Below, piece by piece: positions 35,401 to 45,065 of a stretch of DNA of 64,000 nucleotides. The position numbers and the translations under genes are program-made. How positions within the stretch are numbered: the stretch's first letter is position 1; every line of letters starts with the position of its first letter. The notes below the pieces were generated by a model. That model was not told the origin of the DNA and made no database searches. It saw only the letters and a program-made list of their open reading frames with translations. The DNA is from Miscanthus floridulus (lineage: Eukaryota > Streptophyta > Magnoliopsida > Poales > Poaceae), in assembly GCF_019320115.1 (NCBI RefSeq), contig NC_089581.1, forward strand, positions 7,379,707 to 7,443,706, given 5' to 3'.

Positions 35401-36977
35401 TGTCCATTGTATATGCAATGATCTCACTGAACCTCAAAAACAAAACACAAAGCACGAGGTTTCTGCAACAAAAATCTAATAAAACCACAACTACGGATTT
35501 TTTGTTCGTTTCAATCAAATTACTATAAAATAAAAACATAACAGGCAAAACTTTCGTAATCTCTTTTTTCCTAGGACGGCAAACATCTAATCTGTATCCT
35601 GCAGTGGCATCCATAATTTGGTTACCAATGAGAAAAACTATCTGACGTATCAATAGCTAAGAAACAAAGGTGATGTAAAATGCAGCTACTGAAGCCAAGA
35701 ATTTAAGCATAGTGGCATCTTAGTGTTGGAGATCATGTAAAGCAAAAGGAAAAGAAACATATTTGATATCATACCGTATATGAGAATACCCCTATTTATG
35801 AGTATGATAGGGTTGTTTGGGTATTTAAACGGTGCTAGATAGAGTAATCTCAGTGATTGCACTAATAGCATTTGTGAGATAGGACAACAGTTGTTTTTTC
35901 TTAAAAAAAGGTATATCGTAAGTGTTAATTTGGTAAAACTTCATGCAGGCTACGTACCATGAAAATTTCAATTTCCAACGGCTCAGCAAAAATTTTGCTG
36001 GTTAGGGTGTTTGATCAACGAAGTAGGAAAAGGATGAGCATCAACTGCTTAGAAGGACGATGAAGGTGTGTAACAGCCCGCATCCTGTTTACCACAAGAG
36101 AAATAGGAGGAAGGTGGATCTATTAATTGCCACAGATAGGTTATCAGAGTCAAAGCACAAATCATGTATACCTCAGTTACTGGAACTTAAAGAGCATTTC
36201 GCATGAACCTGTAGCAAGGCAGAGAATAGTGAGGCCACAATCCAAAACTATTTTCCCATAAGAAATGGTAGTAAAAATCGATCTAAGAAAGTGTGAGATA
36301 AGCATGCACCAAAATTCATAAGTGTATATAAGTGTGGCTGTCAATGGGTTCAGACATTTCGCTATTCGAAGCTGAATATACTGTACAGTGACTTACAGGT
36401 GACATGACTACATTAGCAGAAACAATGAATTGAACTTAGTTTGTAGGGAGGCTACTACCAGGAAAGTAACCGGGATTAAATTATGAGTGAAGAAGATGAA
36501 TTGAACTTAGTTTGTAGGGAGGCTACTACCAGGAAAGTAACCGGGATTAAATTATGAGTGAAGAACAAATATTCTGTCAAAAGTACTGGAGTCTGATATA
36601 TTTTGCAACTATGAAGTAAAAAATATAGGAGGCTAATACATTTTACAACCATGAGTACTGAAGCGTAACTAAAAAAAGCGATTTTTTCTATGTGGACAAA
36701 TAGAATTTTGGTATGAGTTTTGTAGTACAATTATGCACAAGCAAAAGCTACATTTACAAATGCTAATGTGGTAGTGGATCTAGATGTTTCTAGTCGAAAA
36801 AATATCAATGGCTTGGTTGCTTTTCATAGAACAAATTTAACTATCCTGTTACTAACCTGGACCAGCAGAATCATGACAGGTAAAGTCTGTGTTTGAACGA
36901 ATTTTTAAAAACCATGAGATAGCTACAACAAACGTTGAACAAAGCCACTATTATCAACCTGTTCAAAGTGAATTGGT
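35401..36977. other. Stretch without recognised genes
   Basis: AT-rich, with splice-like signals but no exon that can be supported. Contains the tandem duplication at 36427-36567. Confidence 0.4.
36427..36567 (+). repeat. 71-bp tandem duplication
   Basis: GAATTGAACTTAGTTTGTAG...GGGATTAAATTATGAGTGAA begins at 36427 and 36498 with no visible difference over the unit. Confidence 0.9.
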
Positions 36978-37097
36978 CTGAATGTTTGATTTTTTTTGGT
37001 CCATCAAAACATCCTCAAGAAGTTCATGAGCTTTTGTGTAGTCTTTTTGTTTCAACTGGAGGAGTTCCTTGTGGTACTTGTGAGAGAGTGCAAATTC
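36978..37097 (-). pseudogene. Isolated CABIN1-like (calcineurin-binding protein / HIR complex) exon
   Basis: Minus strand: acceptor CTGACAG then 40 codons containing EFALSHKYHKELLQLKQKDY, KAHELLEDVLMDQKKSNIQ. This matches the exon near the N-terminus of plant CABIN1-like proteins, TPR-rich partners of the HIRA histone chaperone. The donor is lost (CAG followed by ACC instead of GT), and neither the next exon nor the MFSIAAIND-type first exon was found nearby. It is therefore a stray exon, probably captured or left by deletion. Confidence 0.6.
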
Positions 37098-37099
37098 CT

Positions 37100-38071
37100 G
37101 TCAGCATCAAAAAGGAATCTTAGCGACACAATGATATTGCGATACAGAAAGTCATTACAGATCCTTCAGATATCCCGCTGAACCATGAGATAGGCAAGGC
37201 TTGCACCGAAACAGTTTTTCTAACCATGTATCTCCTTCCACAAAGAGAAAAGTAGCACTTGAAAGGAACACCTAAAGTATTCAGGCTATTCATTCATTGC
37301 AGGTGTGTTTGAAATCAAAGTAATGTATGAAAATACCACTTTTTAAGGATGCACAACGCCAGGCCCACAAAGCAATGGCGTGAGGATACTGCATTTGTGT
37401 GCAGCGTCATAACACTCATCAAATTTCTCAAAACTGTCAACGTTGTTCACAACTGCAAATTTACTCATCATGCATGGATATCTCTAATGATATCTTTTAC
37501 TGACACATGTGGCATGCAAAATAGACCTAAGCATGCAGCGCGAGTCTTTACAAAACCAAATCTCGTCACCACATTGTTGTACCTGAATTTCAACAGAACT
37601 CTAGATAGAGAATATAGTAACTTAAATTCTAAAAGGCCAAACCACCACCATGCCCACATCCACTATTTGGAATTGCATTTGGAACTACACTTGCTTCATT
37701 CTCTGAGATATCCAATAAAAAACAATCAGTAAGAACAACACTTCACAAACTAGTACCACCAGTGTTGGTCCAACATGCAGTGCTTATAGCACATTGTTCT
37801 CAAGAGATGAAAATTGCAGTAGCAGAATGACATTCCGGGAGAAAATGCATTACTGACCGAGCACGGGACACTGTTAACTCTTTTCACTCTGATGGCCATG
37901 TCCTCTTATGAGTCCTTGCTGATCATTCGCTTAGAACCATTGCTAGACTCAATCAATAGCAAAAAATCAGGGCCAAGTCCTCCTGATCTTATCATAAAAA
38001 ATAACCAATGATGAGAACTTTGTAAGTATGAACCTAGAAAGGGAATATGCGGTGCAGGAAAGATTACATAC
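37100..38071. other. Stretch between gene fragments, no supported feature
   Basis: Minus-strand sequence at 37910-38000 reads GGLGPDFLLLIESSNGSKRM followed by ISKDS and TAA, which could be the terminal exon of the gene at 38072-41168. I could not connect its phase. The rest is unassigned. Confidence 0.3.
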
Positions 38072-41000
38072 TGAAACATGAATCTTCTCAAAAAGCTGCA
38101 CAAAGAATGACCGAACCAAGCTGTGGATGCACATCATCTTTACTGCAGCCGAAAAATACATAGTTAGTACACAAGATGCTCAGAACAACCAAACAGGGAT
38201 ATGTATATCAGGTAGGGTGATCATAAGATCAGGTAGAAACCTTCAAACACTACGAAAAAATCAGGTTTAGATTTTTGAGATCGGATATAGCTGGTCGGAG
38301 TGAAGTGAGCAGCAAAGACATTTCACCATGAGGCATGGTTGTCAAGAGCGTCGAACCCCTGACGGGCAGGACCTCGGCTACGCAGCTCGTAGCCCTCGGC
38401 CGTCTTCTCCGGTGAGGTTATTCCCCTCAACCGTAGGCTTAACAGAAAGAGAGAGAGGTATTAGGATAACGATCTTGCTTAGTTCCTTTCAGGTCCGGTT
38501 ACAGGAATATAATGCCTCCCGGCCACACACGCATGGAGCTAATTGCTCCTTAATCCTAGGCATGCAAACAAACCTTCCAACTAACTATCAATTTTCCAAT
38601 CTTAGCCACTGGACCCTGCGGCTGTTGCCTCTTGGACGCGTTCAGCGCGCTCACGCGCACGCCGCATGTCACGGGCGCGCCGTTGCCTGACGTAGGGGCG
38701 GCCGTACATGACATCTCTCCCCTCCTCGAAGACCAGCTCGTCCTCGAGCTGGAACGCTGGATGCCGGGCGCGGAAGTCGTCGACGTCCTCCCATGTCGCT
38801 GACTCGGCCGGTTCGCCGCGCCACTGGACAAGCACCTGGCGGACACCACGAGCCAGGCGAGCCCGCACCACCCGGGCTGGTTCAGGCACCACCGCGCCGT
38901 CGATGGTCGGAGGCAGGACTGGTGGCGACGTCGGTGGCGCACCCACGAACTTTTTCAGCACGCCAATGTGGAACACATCATGAAGACGAGCGCCGGCCGG
39001 AAGCTCCAAGCGCACAGCCACGTCGTTGATCAACGCCGAGACGCGGTACGGGCCGACGTAACGGGGCTTGAGCTTCCCAGCTACCGTGCGCGGCAGTGAG
39101 GCAGCGGCGCGCTGGCGGAGACGTAGAAGAGCCCAGTCGCCGACCTGGTAGGTGACCAGCCGGTGCGACTTGTCGTAGTGGTGCTTCTGGACGGCCTGCG
39201 CCTGCTGGAGACGGTAGCGCACGTCCGTGAGAAAGGCCTCCCGTGCCTCCATCTCCTGAGCCACCGCCTCGACCCTTGTCTCGCCCGGCTCGTAAGAACG
39301 GATCGAGGGGGGGTCACGGCCGTAGACCACCCGGAACGGCGTGTCACGGAGGGAAGTCTGGTACGCGGTGTTGTAGATGTACTCAGCCCATGGCAGCCAG
39401 CGCAGCCATTGCCGGGGGCGATCTCCAGTGAAGCAGCGCAGGTACATCACAATGACGCGATTGGCCGCCTCCGTCTGGCCGTCGGACTGCGGGTGGAACG
39501 CCGAGGACATGAGTAGCTTTGTCCCCATGAGCCGCATAAGCTCAGTCCAGAAAGAGGACGTGAACACCGGGTCCCTGTCGGAGACAATGGACTGCGGCAC
39601 CCCGTGCAGCCGTCAGGACCTCGGCTACGCAGCTCGTAGCCCTCGGCCGTCTTCTCCGGTGAGGTTATTCCCCTCAACCGTAGGCTTAACAGAAAGAGAG
39701 AGAGGTATTAGGATAACGATCTTGCTTAGTTCCTTTCAGGTCCGGTTACAGGAATATAATGCCTCCCGGCCACACACGCATGGAGCTAATTGCTCCTTAA
39801 TCCTAGGCATGCAAACAAACCTTCCAACTAACTATCAATTTTCCAATCTTAGCCACTGGACCCTGCGGCTGTTGCCTCTTGGACGCGTTCAGCGCGCTCA
39901 CGCGCACGCCGCATGTCACGGGCGCGCCGTTGCCTGACGTAGGGGCGGCCGTACATGACAATGGTATTAGGAGCTCGTCGTTCCCTGCACTTAGCAATAA
40001 TTTGGGATGTCTTAGATTGGAACCCCCGACTATTGGAAATCAGCAAAAGATAAAACAAAATGATCAATGAAGCCTATATATCTGTTGCAAAAGCCGAGGC
40101 AAGATTAATATAGATTTTCACAAACATATCATTGACCACGAATAGAAGGACAACGTTTGTGGACCAAAGTTTGATAATGGGAATAGACGTATGTTTTCTA
40201 TAAAACATTGGAACTGGTCAGTTCAAAGTGATGAGGAAGATGAATGAATAATTTGTAATTAGTGTCGAAAAGGATTCCATACCCTGCTTGACATAATTCA
40301 GCCGAAGCACGATTTCCACTAATACAAATTCCTTTTGATGACAGTGCAATGTAGGAGCAGAACTGAGGAACAATCGGAGATGTGCAGCTGCATTCCATGA
40401 AACATTGGAGACTAACTCATGAATTTACTCAAGAGAATGATACATGCAGGGTCCCAGGCAAGGCATACCTGCAGCTAACAATGAATCCAAAAGTTGCCGT
40501 AGCGTAGCACCAGCCCCAGCAAAATCTAATAATCTTGAACCTCCTTCAGGAAAAGCTACTGGAGAACAAGAAAAAGCTTGATTAGGCAGTATGTAATAAG
40601 AATTACATGAGTTGGCAATATTGCTGCAACAGTACTGGGTACCTCAGTGTCCATGGCATCAACCACCCTTGCCCATGCTGACAATATTGTAATGAGATTT
40701 AGCAAAGCAACCTTCGGAGAAAGAGAGTTATTGAAATCAATTAGCATCCTGATTATTGAAAACATGAAGAGCAGCATGGCATTATTTGAAAAAGGACATA
40801 CCCAAAGGAGAGATGACGGAGGAGGAGAGGGTCAGTACCGGCAGATGTAGCTGCCGAGCGGAGCCGCCACCGTCGCCGCCGGCAATGAAGATGCCACGCA
40901 CAGACGTGGGAGGCTCGTGGCGCCGCCGGATACGTCGAGCACAGGCGGCTAGGGTTTCGTCAGCATACGCGAATGGCGCGGGAGACGGCGGCAGGGAGAA

Positions 41001-41168
41001 GCCACGCCGCGTGGCCACCGGTGAGGCACACCCGGGCCGCTCCGTGGCCGGCGAAGCCCACCACCGGGGCCCACGCGCGGCGCTGCGCCGCTGTCCGGGG
41101 GCGCAGTCGCACCAGCAGCGCGCCGCGTGGCCATCCGGCGGCGCTGGGACCGGCCGACACGCCGCCAC
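38072..41168 (-). CDS. Unidentified multi-exon gene, 5' part
   Basis: Four minus-strand exons fit by splice signals and phase: GC-rich exon from about 41168 to 40802 (ends ...TLSSSVISPL plus one base), 40558-40469 (AFPEGGSRLLDFAGAGATLR, QLLDSLLAA), 40411-40283 (SNVSWNAAAHLRLFLSSAPT, LHCHQKEFVLVEIVLRLNYV) and 38142-38072 (KMMCIHSLVRSFFVQLFEKI). Each of the first three leaves exactly one base that completes a Val codon with the next exon, which is unlikely by chance. The helical, Leu-rich character suggests an ARM/HEAT-like protein, but I do not recognise it. The intron between exons 3 and 4 holds the chromovirus at 38340-39960. A further open stretch at 40640-40760 (IDFNNSLSPKVALLNLITIL) does not fit the phase. 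Start codon and 3' part are unresolved; this could also be a captured gene fragment. Confidence 0.45.
38340..38713 (-). repeat. 3' LTR of the chromovirus (374 bp)
   Basis: TG...CA bounded on the minus strand (TGTCATGTACGGCC...CGCTCTTGACA). It overlaps the last ~112 bp of the polyprotein gene (stop at 38602-38604), an arrangement known in some chromoviruses. Confidence 0.85.
38602..39600 (-). CDS. Chromovirus integrase C-terminal half plus chromodomain
   Basis: Open frame of 332 codons (about 39600 to 38602) with no stop. IVSDRDPVFTSSFWTELMRL carries the second catalytic Asp and HPQSDGQTEAANRVIV the catalytic Glu of the integrase DDE triad. It continues through WAEYIYNTAYQTSLRDTPFR, VVYGRDPPSIRSYEPGETRV, GDWALLRLRQRAA, GPYRVSALINDVAVRLELP and DVFHIGVLKKFVG. 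The C-terminal VRQVLVQWRGEPAESATWED and DELVFEEGRD form a chromodomain, which directs such elements to modified histones. The reading frame is intact but lacks everything upstream, so the element cannot move by itself. Confidence 0.9.
   Translation of the reverse strand: MPQSIVSDRDPVFTSSFWTELMRLMGTKLLMSSAFHPQSDGQTEAANRVIVMYLRCFTGDRPRQWLRWLPWAEYIYNTAYQTSLRDTPFRVVYGRDPPSIRSYEPGETRVEAVAQEMEAREAFLTDVRYRLQQAQAVQKHHYDKSHRLVTYQVGDWALLRLRQRAAASLPRTVAGKLKPRYVGPYRVSALINDVAVRLELPAGARLHDVFHIGVLKKFVGAPPTSPPVLPPTIDGAVVPEPARVVRARLARGVRQVLVQWRGEPAESATWEDVDDFRARHPAFQLEDELVFEEGRDVMYGRPYVRQRRARDMRRARERAERVQEATAAGSSG
39614..39960 (-). repeat. 5' LTR of the chromovirus, lacking its last 27 bp
   Basis: 347 bp apparently identical to 38367-38713 (constant offset 1247). 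It stops at CAGGACCTCGG (39614), so the internal deletion removed the LTR end and the primer-binding site. Confidence 0.85.
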
Positions 41169-41330
41169 GTCGGGAGAGAGGAAGAGGCTGAGAGAGAGGG
41201 ACGAAGGGAAGGTGGGAGCCGAGGCGACGGAGGCGGCGTCTGCGGGAGGATCGGCGGCGGTCGGGGAGACGAGCGAGTGCGAGAGAGAAGAGGAGACGAG
41301 ATATTTTGAAAAGCTTCAGGAAGGAAGCCG

Positions 41331-41524
41331 AAGCTGGCTATATATTTAGTTGGTTGGATTTGGACGTGAAGCCGAAGAAGTAGAGAAGAAGGTGAAGAAG
41401 GCAGGGAGAATCCGGGAAGCCGCTTCGAAGCTGGCTATATATTTAGTTGGTTGGATTTGAACGAGAAGCCGAAGAAGTAGGGAAGAAGGTGAAGAAGGCC
41501 GGGAGAGTCCGGGAAGCCGCTTCG
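41331..41524 (+). repeat. ~97-bp tandem duplication
   Basis: AAGCTGGCTATATATTTAGT-TGGTTGGATTTG(A/G)ACG begins at 41331 and again at 41428. The units differ at a handful of positions. Confidence 0.9.
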
Positions 41525-41540
41525 ATAGGATTTTACGGAA

Positions 41541-41757
41541 AGAAGGAGAGCCATCGGATTGGAAGATCTAATGGACGAAAAACTTTGAGATGACGTGGCG
41601 CTTGGTTCTCCGCGGGAAGCCGACGCACTCTGTGGGGTTAAATTTTGCGGAAAGGAGAGCCATCGGATTGGAAGATCTAATGGACGAAAAACTTTGAGAT
41701 GACGTGGCGCTTGGTTCTCCGCGGGAAGCCGACGCACTCTGTGGGGTTAAATAAAAT
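41541..41757 (+). repeat. ~109-bp tandem duplication
   Basis: GGAGAGCCATCGGATTGGAA...CGCACTCTGTGGGGTTAAA is present twice, almost unchanged (copies start about 41541 and 41650). It directly follows the 97-bp duplication, with no homology between the two units. Confidence 0.9.
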
Positions 41758-41844
41758 AAAGGAGAAGCATCTGACAAATTCATCAAGCATGAGTCACACA
41801 GATAAAAAAATATCAAATGAAACAGCAGTGTGGTAGTAACAACC

Positions 41845-42441
41845 TCACTCACTATCTTCCATTGCCTCCAGCTCTGCTGCAGGGCAGTGTTCCACAGAAC
41901 TCTCGCGGGAACATTGCTTCATTGTGAGGAAGTTGGAAGAAGGTTGCATGATAAGGGTCTCAAAAATATGGTAGTTGTGAACAAGTCCGTGCCATAGAAG
42001 CCTCTTGTAGCGCATGTCAAAGATGCAGAAGTGATCAACCAAAGGGCGGTCACGCTGTGGGAGTATGCTCTCGTCAACTAGCACGAAGCATAGGGCACCG
42101 TCTGCCATGAGGATCGGGTACTGGAACGGCGCTGGCGGCAACCAGGACTCCTTGAAGCTGGTCAGCTCCCAGAGCACCTTGGCAGGAACCTTTTCGACTT
42201 CCTTCAATTGTCCTCTTCCTCTTCCTCTTCCCCTCCAGCTGCCCCCTAGGCAGGGGCAATTGCAGCTCCCATATGGCCATACCCACACCAGAGCATTGGA
42301 GTAATGCGAGGGATACAAAAACTTGTCGGTATGGCTAACGTCTAGACGTCCGGACGAATGCCCGCGGCTCCTGCTCCATTTCACGCGCACGTGGGAACCT
42401 CCACACCTCTCGTCCGCACCTCCTCTGCTTCCCGCGCCCAC
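41845..42441 (-). CDS. Hypothetical protein, unrecognised (198 codons)
   Basis: Minus-strand open frame ending at 41845. Its most protein-like part is KEVEKVPAKVLWELTSFKES, FQYPILMADGALCFVLVDES, LVDHFCIFDMRYKRLLWHGL and VHNYHIFETLIMQPSSN, ending in acidic EAMEDSE. The first ~40 codons lie in the 94-bp tandem repeat and are probably not genuine. F-box-associated or DUF1618-like beta-rich proteins of grasses have a similar flavour, but I cannot name a family. Confidence 0.35.
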   Translation of the reverse strand: MGAGSRGGADERCGGSHVRVKWSRSRGHSSGRLDVSHTDKFLYPSHYSNALVWVWPYGSCNCPCLGGSWRGRGRGRGQLKEVEKVPAKVLWELTSFKESWLPPAPFQYPILMADGALCFVLVDESILPQRDRPLVDHFCIFDMRYKRLLWHGLVHNYHIFETLIMQPSSNFLTMKQCSRESSVEHCPAAELEAMEDSE

Positions 42442-42534
42442 GTCCGGACAAATGCCCGCGGCTCCTGCTCCATTTCACGCGCACGCGGGAACCTCCACGC
42501 CTCTCGTCCACACCTCCTCTGCTTCCCGGGCATC
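42347..42534 (+). repeat. 94-bp tandem duplication
   Basis: CGTCCGGACGAATGCCCGCG...CACCTCCTCTGCTTCCCG begins about 42347 and 42441 with few differences. GC-rich and open in several frames. Confidence 0.9.
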
Positions 42535-42839
42535 CGAGGCGAAGGCACGGAGACGCCACCGAAGGCGACCAGATGAAGCAGAGGGCGAAGGCCTGTGTAG
42601 AGGAAGAGAAGGCCATGGAGGTATCCCTCGATGGATGCCTGAAGCGGAGGCTAGAATTTGGTCGGCGGAGGTGTCGGCGCTCAACCTCAGGCCTTTAATG
42701 GGACACCGGAGATGGCCTAGTAAGCAAAGGTGGTTTGGGAAGTGGGTAACCAAATTGCCCACTAATAGCCTGAGTAGATATAGGAATATTCTGGGAATGT
42801 ACCGTAGCTATCGAGGGTCAAAGTTGTAAAGAGCTGAGA

Positions 42840-43037
42840 TAGCAAACAGTGCCCTATAAAAGGGGATGTGAACTGTGTAAAGGGGGTTGGTTAGTGAACA
42901 CATTTATGAAACCCTAATCACTTTGGGGTCCATGTCTGCACTCACACACCACTCTAGCTCCCCACCTTCGCCTAGGGCACTCGCCTGGGCGAAGGTCCCG
43001 CGTGCTCGGCCTTTTGCTGGAAGTCTCTCTTCCAACA
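42840..43037 (+). mobile_element. 3' part of the 5' LTR of the oldest gypsy element
   Basis: CCTATAAAAGGGG (TATA box, about 42853-42865) is followed after ~170 bp by ...CTTCCAACA and then TTGGCGGCCACCGCG (43038-43052), the usual form of primer-binding site in grass gypsy elements (TTGGCGCCCACCG-like). The left boundary of this LTR could not be fixed; 42640-42840 may belong to it. Confidence 0.6.
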
Positions 43038-43074
43038 TTGGCGGCCACCGCGTGTTGGCCAAGCAAAACCCACA

Positions 43075-44500
43075 ATGGCAAGAAAGAGAGAAGCCTCCGC
43101 AAGGGCACCTACGAAACCCACAACAAGGGAAAGGCCCAAGCACAACACCCGTAGCACCTATGCTACCGCCACAGAAGATCAGGTCATGGAGGAGGCAGCC
43201 GTCGAAGACCACCCTCCAATAGTCGAAGACCAGCAAGCCCTAGATCTCACACCAGAGCAAGAGCTTTAGGAGCTGCAAGCTCAGTTGCAAAGTATGCAGC
43301 GAGAGGGATAGGGTTGCAACGGCCTTCGCTGCAAGCCAGCGGGCAGCCCAACCATCAGCCCAGGCAACGGAGATAAGGAAGCAGCTGGCCATCCTATAGG
43401 ACGAAATACAAAGTATGCAGCCTCCGCAACCACCATCCAATGCATCCAAACGACTCCATTCTATAAGTCAAAACTAACCCAACCCTCCGCCAGGTATAAT
43501 AGCTCAGCTAGCCTTTAGCACACCTTACACGTCGGCACAAACCCATAGAACCATCAACTCCAAATCGTCGTTATCCGAAGGCATCCAAAGTGCATTCTGG
43601 CCTACCTCCTATAAACCCATCACCTTACCCAAATTCAATGAAAGATCAAACTCATGCCAATTCATCATGAGCTTTGAGGCAGCAGTAGCCTCCGCAGGCA
43701 GAAATGAAGCCGTTTTGGCCAAGTCTTTCATCATCGTAGCCGAAGGCGATGCGCTGGCATGGTATTCTATGCTAAAGCCAAGCTCTGTGTATTCATGGGA
43801 GGACCTCCATGACAAAATCCTAGCAAACTTCAAGGGGTTCACCACTGAATCCTTGATGTCCATGGAGCTCTTTCAGTGTAAGCAGAATCAAGGGGAAGCC
43901 TTAAAATACTACTTCTAGAGGTTCATGCAGATGAAAGCAAAGGCACCCAATGTTCTAGAGGACGTCATCGTTGAAGCAGCAATCAAGGGCCTGCGTATAG
44001 GACCCTTCGCAGCCCATCTGGCTAGGGAGAAGCCAAGGACCATCGAAGACCTATATAGCGAATTCGAGAAGTATTGCAAATTAGACAATGACCTCCGTAG
44101 AAGGCTGAAAGAACAGAACCAAAGCAAGCAATTCTAAGGGAGCAACAGAAATCCCTAGAAGGGTAATAGAAGCCAAGGCCAGCTGCAGACACAACAAGGG
44201 CAGAATCAGCAAGTCTTTAACATAGAATAGCAAGGAAATACATAGCAAGGGCAGCAGGCACCGAAGGTAGGACCAAGCAACACACCCCAAAAGCAATTCG
44301 AAGGTAAGGGAAATGGTCGGGGCCAAAACTGGAATAGAAACCAAAATCAAAAGCAGCAAAGGCAGTATTGTTTCTTTCATGGAGAGAACAAGGGTCACAT
44401 CACTAGAGATTGCCCATATGCAAAGGAGACCCAAGAAAGAATCAAGAACAGATCAAATACGCGGCCTCCGTAGTAGCAGCCCGCAAGAGAGGTAAACCAT
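43075..44500 (+). pseudogene. Gypsy gag of the oldest element (Tat-lineage-like), decayed
   Basis: The ATG at 43075 opens MARKREASARAPTKPTTRER. The gag core is readable from 43660: FIMSFEAAVASAGRNEAVLA, GDALAWYSMLKPSSVYSWED, LHDKILANFKGFTTESLMSM, and after a TAG at 43916-43918, RFMQMKAKAPNVLEDVIVEA and GLRIGPFAAHLAREKPRTIE. A zinc-knuckle-like YCFFHGENKGHITRDC follows near 44367. Stops (43267, 43916, 44135 and others) and at least one frame change make it dead. The sequence then continues toward protease until interrupted at 45065. Confidence 0.8.
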
Positions 44501-45065
44501 GCCTTCACTGCACCTCCTCAGCAGCAATATTGCCCTATCTACTCAAGCCTAAACTCTACCCAAATACACCCATCCACCCTAGTTGTCGCCTACTATCTAA
44601 ACTTCCTACCAGCATAGCGACCAAGTACCCTACAACAAGGGCAAGCCAGCGCCTAGCGAGCGGAAGCCAACCTCACCTAAACCCAACGCCTCCGCATATA
44701 ACCTTCATCGAGACCAACTAGCCACAATAATTGCATAACAGGCAACTTGAGGCATTGTCTCCGCCACCTCCGGCAACACAACAACCCATGCCTAAAAACA
44801 AACCCAACCCAGACAACCAGCTCAATCCACATACACCACTACCCACCATCGGCATGATACTCCCAATAGCCAGAGGCTCCTCAATGGAGTTCTAGACAAA
44901 GAAACAGAAGAAAGACCACCTCCGACTGGTCAACAACATATCAGTTCAAGGACCAGTACGATGCACAGACTGGTCAAAGACATCCATCACGTTCTTAGAA
45001 CAGGACCTATAGCTAGAGAGCTACCCTCATGCCGACGCTATGGTAATCAAAGCAAACATAGTAGG
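44501..45065 (+). other. Gag-protease spacer of the oldest gypsy element up to the insertion point
   Basis: Pro/Gln-rich frames, then the protease start: the last bases before the insertion encode ...YPHADAMVIKAN. GTAGG at 45061-45065 is the left target duplication of the nested element. Confidence 0.65.

Larger units (their letters stand above)
38340..39960 (-). mobile_element. Internally deleted Reina-like chromovirus with target duplication
   Basis: Ty3/gypsy element on the minus strand. Ends are TGTCAAG at 38340 and, inverted, TGTCATG at 39960. ATGGT flanks both sides (38335-38339, 39961-39965). Only the two LTRs and the integrase-chromodomain end remain. The 3' end of the 5' LTR, primer-binding site, gag, protease, RT and RNase H are missing, with the deletion joint at about 39613/39614. 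It lies in an intron of the gene at 38072-41168. Confidence 0.85.

Noticed and set aside
38360..38713. Shorter LTR (starting at TGACGGG, 38360) for the chromovirus
   Set aside because: It gives no target duplication; extending to TGTCAAG at 38340 gives a proper CA end on the minus strand and matching ATGGT flanks.
38740..39516. Open frames on the + strand over the chromovirus integrase (38708-38983, 39163-39516)
   Set aside because: Antisense shadows of the GC-rich integrase-chromodomain frame, which has clear homology.
40786..41349. 187-codon + strand ORF in the GC-rich 5' region of the unidentified gene
   Set aside because: Arg/Gly/Ala-rich, low complexity; the minus frame is preferred because its end has a donor in phase with the next exon.
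35400..42000. A complete Helitron spanning the CABIN1-like exon and the unidentified gene
   Set aside because: No convincing 5' TC or 3' hairpin-CTRR terminus could be fixed by eye; left as a hypothesis only.
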